Shown here one piece after another: positions 14,244 to 17,964 of a stretch of DNA of 17,964 nucleotides; the first letter of the stretch is position 1; every line of letters starts with the position of its first letter. The notes beneath the pieces were generated by a model. It did not search any database. It was given only the letters and a program-made list of their open reading frames with translations, and was not told the DNA's origin. The position numbers were made by a program, and so were the translations under genes. The DNA is taken from assembly GCA_029057255.1 (NCBI GenBank), contig JAICZO010000029.1:1-17964 (forward strand). Reading direction: 5' to 3'. This DNA is from Muribaculaceae bacterium (GTDB taxonomy: Bacteria; Bacteroidota; Bacteroidia; Bacteroidales; Muribaculaceae).

Positions 14244-15506
14244 ATGAAAGCATTAATGTTCGGTTGGGAATTTCCCCCTCATATCCTCGGAGGTCTCGGA
14301 ACTGCAAGTTACGGCCTCACGCGAGGAATGTGGGAGTGCGGCGATATGGACATCACCTTCGTAATCCCCAAACCCTTCGGCGACGAGGACCGCAGCTTCG
14401 CTCACATCATAGGCACATCGCAGGTGCCCGTGGCATGGCGCGACGTCAGCCGCGACTATGTGGAAGCCCGCATCGGCAACGTGATTGATCCCGACCTCTA
14501 TTTCCGTCTGAGAGACCATATCTACGCCGACTTCAACTATATGCGCACCAACGACCTTGGCTGCATCGAGTTCTCGGGAAAATATCCGTCCAACCTCCTT
14601 GAGGAAATCAACAACTACTCGATTACTGCCGGTGTCATAGCCCGCACAATCGACTTCGACATCATCCACAGCCACGACTGGCTGACATACCCCGCCGGCA
14701 TCCACGCAAAGCAGGTGACCGGCAAACCCCTGGTGGTGCATGTACACGCCACCGAGTACGACCGCTCACGCGGCAAACCCAACCCTACTGTCTACGGCAT
14801 CGAACGTGACGGCATGACACACGCCGACCATATCATAACCGTCAGCAACCTTACCCGCCAGACTGTCATCGACCACTACGGCATCGACCCTGCAAAGGTG
14901 ACTACCGTACACAACGCCGTCGTGCCCCTCAGCCAGGACCTCCTCGACATCGAGATGCCCCGCGCGACAAAAGAAAAAGTCGTGACATTCCTCGGCCGCA
15001 TCACCATGCAGAAAGGTCCCGAATACTTCGTCGAGGCCGCTGCAAAAGTCCTGCGCAACTGTCACAACGTGCGCTTCGTCATGGCAGGCTCGGGCGACAT
15101 GATGGACAAGATGATCGCTCTCGCCGCCGAGCGAGGCATCGCCGACCGCTTCCACTTCCCCGGCTTCCAGAAAGGACGTCAGGTATACGAGATGCTCAAG
15201 GCGAGCGACGTCTACATCATGCCTTCGGTATCGGAGCCTTTCGGCATCTCGCCCCTCGAGGCTATGCAGATGGGTGTGCCCTCGATAATCTCCAAGCAGA
15301 GCGGATGCGCCGAAATCCTCGACAACGTCATCAAGACAGACTACTGGGACATCGACGCTATGGCCGACGCCATACACGCCATCATATCCTACCCCGCGCT
15401 CTACAAGCAGATGCGTGAGGACGGTCTCCACGAAGTGGCCCAGATAACCTGGGACAAGGCAGGCCAAAAGGTAATCGACATCTATAACAAAGTACTCGGT
15501 CGTTAA
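14244..15506 (+). CDS. Glycogen synthase-type glycosyltransferase (GT4/GT5-like, GT-B fold)
   Basis: A 420-residue cytoplasmic GT-B enzyme. The N-terminal Rossmann domain starts MKALMFGWEFPP and has the sugar-nucleotide loop GGLG (16-19) and IIHSHDWLTYPAG (140-152). The C-terminal donor domain carries R252 and K257 in the GRITMQKGPEY stretch and the E-x7-E motif in SEPFGISPLE (Glu331, Glu339), so the catalytic positions look intact. Placed between a debranching-enzyme homologue and a GH57 protein, it most likely elongates an alpha-1,4-glucan (glycogen) from a nucleotide sugar. It is shorter than classical GlgA (about 480 residues) and its N-terminal motif is ILGGLG rather than KTGGLGD. The donor (ADP- or UDP-glucose) cannot be told. 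It could also be a related GT4 transferase. The downstream gene begins 23 bp later. Confidence 0.86.
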   Translation: MKALMFGWEFPPHILGGLGTASYGLTRGMWECGDMDITFVIPKPFGDEDRSFAHIIGTSQVPVAWRDVSRDYVEARIGNVIDPDLYFRLRDHIYADFNYMRTNDLGCIEFSGKYPSNLLEEINNYSITAGVIARTIDFDIIHSHDWLTYPAGIHAKQVTGKPLVVHVHATEYDRSRGKPNPTVYGIERDGMTHADHIITVSNLTRQTVIDHYGIDPAKVTTVHNAVVPLSQDLLDIEMPRATKEKVVTFLGRITMQKGPEYFVEAAAKVLRNCHNVRFVMAGSGDMMDKMIALAAERGIADRFHFPGFQKGRQVYEMLKASDVYIMPSVSEPFGISPLEAMQMGVPSIISKQSGCAEILDNVIKTDYWDIDAMADAIHAIISYPALYKQMREDGLHEVAQITWDKAGQKVIDIYNKVLGR

Positions 15507-15529
15507 ACTACTACTACAAGCACCAACCA

Positions 15530-16957
15530 ATGAAAGCAATCTGTTTTAATTTCGAAATACATCAGCCGTTCCGTCTCAAACGCTACCGTTTCTTCGACAT
15601 CGGCAAGGACCACTACTACTTCGACGACTTCCTCAACGACGACATCGTCACCCGTGTGGCCCACAACTCTTATATCCCCGCATGCGAGACACTCCTCCGC
15701 ATGATTGAGCAGAGCGAAGGCCGCTTCCGCGCCTCTATCGCCGTCTCGGGCGTGGCTATGGAGCAGTTCGAGCACTACGTGCCCGAGTTCGTCGACCTCC
15801 TCAAGCGCCTGGCCGACACAAAGTGCGTCGAGTTCGTCGCACAGCCCTTCAGCTACGGCCTCTCGTCGCTGATCGACCCCGAGGAGTTCGCCCTCCAGAT
15901 CGCCAACACCTGCAGCATCCTCCGCTCGCGCTTCGGCGTCGAGCCCAAGGTTGTCCGCAACACCGAGCTTATCTACTTCGATGACCTCGCTCCCCAGCTC
16001 GTAGAGATGGGCTTCAAAGGCGTGCTCACCGAAGGCGCCAAGCACATCCTCGGCTGGAAGTCGCCCAACTACGTCTACGAGGCAATGTCGGCTCCCAAGC
16101 TCCGCATGCTGCTCCGCAACGCCAAGCTCAGCGACGACATCGCATTCCGCTTCGGCGACTCGTCGTGGCCCGAGTTCCCCCTCACTGCCGACAAGTACGT
16201 CGACTGGATTGCGTCCACTCCCGCCGAAGAGCAGATCATCAACATCTTCCTCAACATGGAGACGTTCGGTGACATGCACCCCGCCACAACAGGCATCTTC
16301 CAGTTCCTCGAGGCCCTTCCCCGCTTCGCTGCAGAGCGCGGCATAGAGTTCGTGACACCCTCCGAAGCCATCGCCAAAATCAAGCCCGTCGACCGCCTCT
16401 CTGTCGTGCACGCCATCTCCGGCGCCGGCGAGGAACGCGATACTTCGACATGGCTCGGCAACCGCCTCCAGAACGAAGCCTTCGAGAAACTCTTCAGCGT
16501 GGCCGAGCGCGTGCGCGAGTGCGACAACCGTGCCATCAAGCGAGACTTCCAGTACCTGCAGAGCTGCGACCACTTCTACTACATGGGCACCAAGCACGCC
16601 ATCCCCTTCAGCCCCTACGAGACTCCCTTCGCCGCCTTCACAAACTACATGAACATCCTCGCCGACTTCCTCATGCGTGTCGAGGAGGAGTTCCCCACTC
16701 AGGTCGACAACGAAGAGCTCAACTCGCTCCTGCTCACAATCCGCAACCAGGGCAACGAGATCGAGACCCTCAACAAGGAACTCGAGTCGCTGCGCAAGAA
16801 CGCCGAGCAGTACAACATCGAGCATAAGAAACGCGAAGAGGCTGCCGCTGCTGCCGCCGAGCCCGCTCCCAAAGCTAAGGCTGAAAAAGCCCCCAAGGCT
16901 CCCAAGGCCGAGAAAGCTGCGCCCAAAAAGTGCGGCCGCAAGAAAAAAGCTGAATAA
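15530..16957 (+). CDS. GH57 alpha-amylase-like protein with altered proton-donor position and basic C-terminal tail
   Basis: A 475-residue cytoplasmic GH57-family (beta/alpha)7-barrel homologue. Region 1 is present (FEIHQPFRL, His11), as is region 3 with the nucleophile (RNTELIYFDDLA, Glu146). Region 4 reads FLNMETFGDMH, with Asn242 where GH57 amylase-type proteins usually have Asp (DYETFGE). The segment AQPFSYGLSSL (104-114) also lacks the His I would expect. FYYMGTKHAIPFSPYE (349-364) is the usual late motif in a shortened form. Residues about 395-437 are a likely coiled coil. Residues 437-475 are an Ala/Lys/Pro/Glu tail ending in KKCGRKKKAE. GH57 enzymes hydrolyse or transfer alpha-1,4-glucans, and homologues lacking catalytic residues are known in this family. 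It is the last gene of the glucan operon, 23 bp after the glycosyltransferase. Confidence 0.85.
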   Translation: MKAICFNFEIHQPFRLKRYRFFDIGKDHYYFDDFLNDDIVTRVAHNSYIPACETLLRMIEQSEGRFRASIAVSGVAMEQFEHYVPEFVDLLKRLADTKCVEFVAQPFSYGLSSLIDPEEFALQIANTCSILRSRFGVEPKVVRNTELIYFDDLAPQLVEMGFKGVLTEGAKHILGWKSPNYVYEAMSAPKLRMLLRNAKLSDDIAFRFGDSSWPEFPLTADKYVDWIASTPAEEQIINIFLNMETFGDMHPATTGIFQFLEALPRFAAERGIEFVTPSEAIAKIKPVDRLSVVHAISGAGEERDTSTWLGNRLQNEAFEKLFSVAERVRECDNRAIKRDFQYLQSCDHFYYMGTKHAIPFSPYETPFAAFTNYMNILADFLMRVEEEFPTQVDNEELNSLLLTIRNQGNEIETLNKELESLRKNAEQYNIEHKKREEAAAAAAEPAPKAKAEKAPKAPKAEKAAPKKCGRKKKAE

Positions 16958-16976
16958 TACCGCTTAGCGAATATAC

Positions 16977-17032
16977 GACTGAGGCCTTCGGAGTCTTCAA
17001 CCATACCGTTGACGACATCCAGGGCCTCAGTC
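16977..17032. repeat. Inverted repeat after the glucan operon
   Basis: GACTGAGGCC (16977-16986) and GGCCTCAGTC (17023-17032) are perfect inverted copies, 36 bases apart. No T-run follows on the plus strand, so this is not a canonical terminator. It may form an RNA stem at the 3' end of the operon transcript or lie in the leader of the next gene. Confidence 0.5.
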
Positions 17033-17071
17033 TGATTAATTGTAGCGTCAAACCGCGCGGCACACGCCGCT

Positions 17072-17087
17072 GTTTATAATTATAAAC
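17072..17087. promoter_or_regulatory. Perfect AT-rich palindrome upstream of the cytidylate kinase-like gene
   Basis: GTTTATAATTATAAAC is a perfect 16-bp palindrome ending 15 bp before the proposed TTG start. Its position suits an operator or a promoter element. No regulator can be named, and AT-rich palindromes can arise by chance. Confidence 0.3.
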
Positions 17088-17102
17088 TCAAACTCTACAG
17101 CA

Positions 17103-17732
17103 TTGTTACCCGAAAGATACGTCATTACAATAGGCCGCACATTCGGCAGCGGCGGCCGCGCACTCGGCCGCATCATCGCCGAGCGTCTCGGCATAGGCTT
17201 CTACGACAAGCAGCTCCTTGTCAAGGCTGCCGAGAAAGCAGGATACAACATCGAGTACTTCGAGAAAAACGACGAGCGCGCACCCCGCATCATGGGCGGC
17301 ATCATACCGTTCTCGATGGGCTTCTATCCTATGTCGTGGATAGGCGACTCAGGCACATGCACCGACGGCATATACAAGGCCCAGTGCGACTTCATCCATG
17401 AGCTTGCCGCCACGGAGCCGTGTGTCATCGTAGGGCGCAGCGCCGACTATATCCTGCGCGACGTCGACAACGTGGTCAACATCTTCATCCACGCCCCCGT
17501 CGAGACATGCGCACAACGCATCGTCGAGCGCCACGACTGCGTGTCGGTCGACCAGGCCAAGACCCTCGCCGAGCGTACAAACAAGCTGCGCGCCAATTTC
17601 TACAACTTCTATACCGAGAAGCGCTGGGGCAATGCGGCAAGCTACGACCTGACATTCGATTCGTCGCTCCTGCCGCTCGAAGAAATAGCCGACCTTGTGA
17701 TTGCCTATGTGAGGCGCCGCCTCGACAGATAA
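17103..17732 (+). CDS. Cytidylate kinase-like family protein
   Basis: A 209-residue P-loop protein of the cytidylate kinase-like family. Its N-terminal ITIGRTFGSGGRALG (9-22) is the nucleotide-binding loop form typical of the group (GR-x-FGSGGR). FYDKQLLVKAAEKAG (33-47) and CVIVGRSADYIL (107-118) are also characteristic. Such proteins are distant relatives of Cmk and the true substrate is not established. No ATG lies ahead of the conserved start. TTG at 17103, coding MLPERYVITIG, is the best start because the homologous N-terminus begins only a few residues before the P-loop. The upstream in-frame codons hold no ATG or GTG close by. It lies 145 bp after the GH57 gene and ends 3 bp before the convergent transporter gene. 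Confidence 0.85.
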   Translation: MLPERYVITIGRTFGSGGRALGRIIAERLGIGFYDKQLLVKAAEKAGYNIEYFEKNDERAPRIMGGIIPFSMGFYPMSWIGDSGTCTDGIYKAQCDFIHELAATEPCVIVGRSADYILRDVDNVVNIFIHAPVETCAQRIVERHDCVSVDQAKTLAERTNKLRANFYNFYTEKRWGNAASYDLTFDSSLLPLEEIADLVIAYVRRRLDR

Positions 17733-17735
17733 GGC

Positions 17736-17964
17736 CTATCTGCGCTTGCGACGGAGCCTGTTGCCGCGCGGGAACATACGCCGCACGTGCAGCATCAGAT
17801 TCTCGACAGTAGTGTCGCCCACCACAAGCATCGTGGCGAGCACAATCAGCACGCCGCCGACAATCTCGCGCACCGTGATGCCCTGATGCAGCACAATCAC
17901 GCTGAGGACGACTGCCGACACTGGCTCGAGCGAGCCGAGGATGGCGGTCGGAGTAGGCCCGATA
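17736..17964 (-). CDS. EamA/DMT-family transporter, C-terminal part (runs off window)
   Basis: The reading frame is open from the window edge to the TAG complementary to 17736-17738, giving 76 residues. It begins IGPTPTAILGSLEPVSAVVL, which matches the last-but-one helix of EamA (drug/metabolite transporter) proteins, where a 'SLEPV.A' motif is typical. Another hydrophobic helix follows (EIVGGVLIVLATMLVV) and a basic cytoplasmic tail ends in RRKRR. It is an inner-membrane transporter whose substrate cannot be read. The gene converges on the kinase-like gene with a 3-bp gap and no terminator between them. An internal GTG gives an apparent shorter start, but the homology extends to the window edge, so the gene is truncated by the window. 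Confidence 0.85.
   Translation of the reverse strand, partial: IGPTPTAILGSLEPVSAVVLSVIVLHQGITVREIVGGVLIVLATMLVVGDTTVENLMLHVRRMFPRGNRLRRKRR

Noticed and set aside
15503..16825. 440-residue open frame antisense to the GH57 gene
   Set aside because: Same codon-bias artefact. It is low-complexity, rich in Val/Glu/Leu/Asp, with no promoter and no known motifs.

Overview
The window looks like chromosomal DNA from a gut Bacteroidales bacterium, most plausibly of the Muribaculaceae type. Three things support this. Upstream regions carry Bacteroidetes-type promoters (TTG/TTTG, about 19-22 bp, TAnnTTTG) and mostly lack Shine-Dalgarno sequences. The envelope proteins are typical of the phylum (a TonB-dependent receptor with a carboxypeptidase-regulatory-like N-terminus, its lipoprotein partner, and an 'outer membrane beta-barrel' family protein). 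The housekeeping proteins also read as Bacteroidales. Genes are GC-rich with a strong preference for C-ending codons, and intergenic DNA is AT-rich. The family-level assignment is an inference from memory of protein sequences.

Left part (1-6283, minus strand): the 5' part of a glycerophosphodiester phosphodiesterase-like gene; a small DUF2795-type protein; a PduO-type cob(I)alamin adenosyltransferase; and a two-gene envelope unit of a TonB-dependent receptor followed by a large choice-of-anchor-J-like lipoprotein. A strong terminator separates that unit from the adenosyltransferase, which has no evident promoter of its own.

Centre (6437-12006, plus strand): a divergent outer-membrane beta-barrel protein, then ybeY and mnmG (ribosome and tRNA maturation) and apt (adenine salvage). 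Between mnmG and apt lies a perfect 16-bp palindrome, TGTTCCACGTGGAACA, which matches the ParB-binding parS consensus.

Right part (12251-17732, plus strand): a three-gene glycogen/alpha-glucan operon made of a GH133-like debranching-enzyme homologue, a GT4/GT5-like glycogen synthase-type glycosyltransferase and a GH57-like protein. The glycosyltransferase keeps its hallmark residues. Both hydrolase homologues instead have amides at positions where the families usually carry catalytic carboxylates (Asn420 and Gln613 in the GH133 protein, Asn242 in the GH57 protein). The GH57 protein also has a coiled coil and a Lys/Ala/Pro-rich tail. This is the most unusual feature of the window: it suggests a glucan operon with an active polymerase and two diverged, possibly non-catalytic, glucan-binding partners. 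Next come a cytidylate kinase-like protein that appears to start at TTG just after a perfect AT-rich palindrome, and, convergent with it, the 3' end of an EamA/DMT transporter gene.

No tRNA, rRNA, insertion sequence, prophage or CRISPR array was seen. No gene-free stretch exceeds 300 bases. The longest, 362-653, holds a promoter and a terminator.
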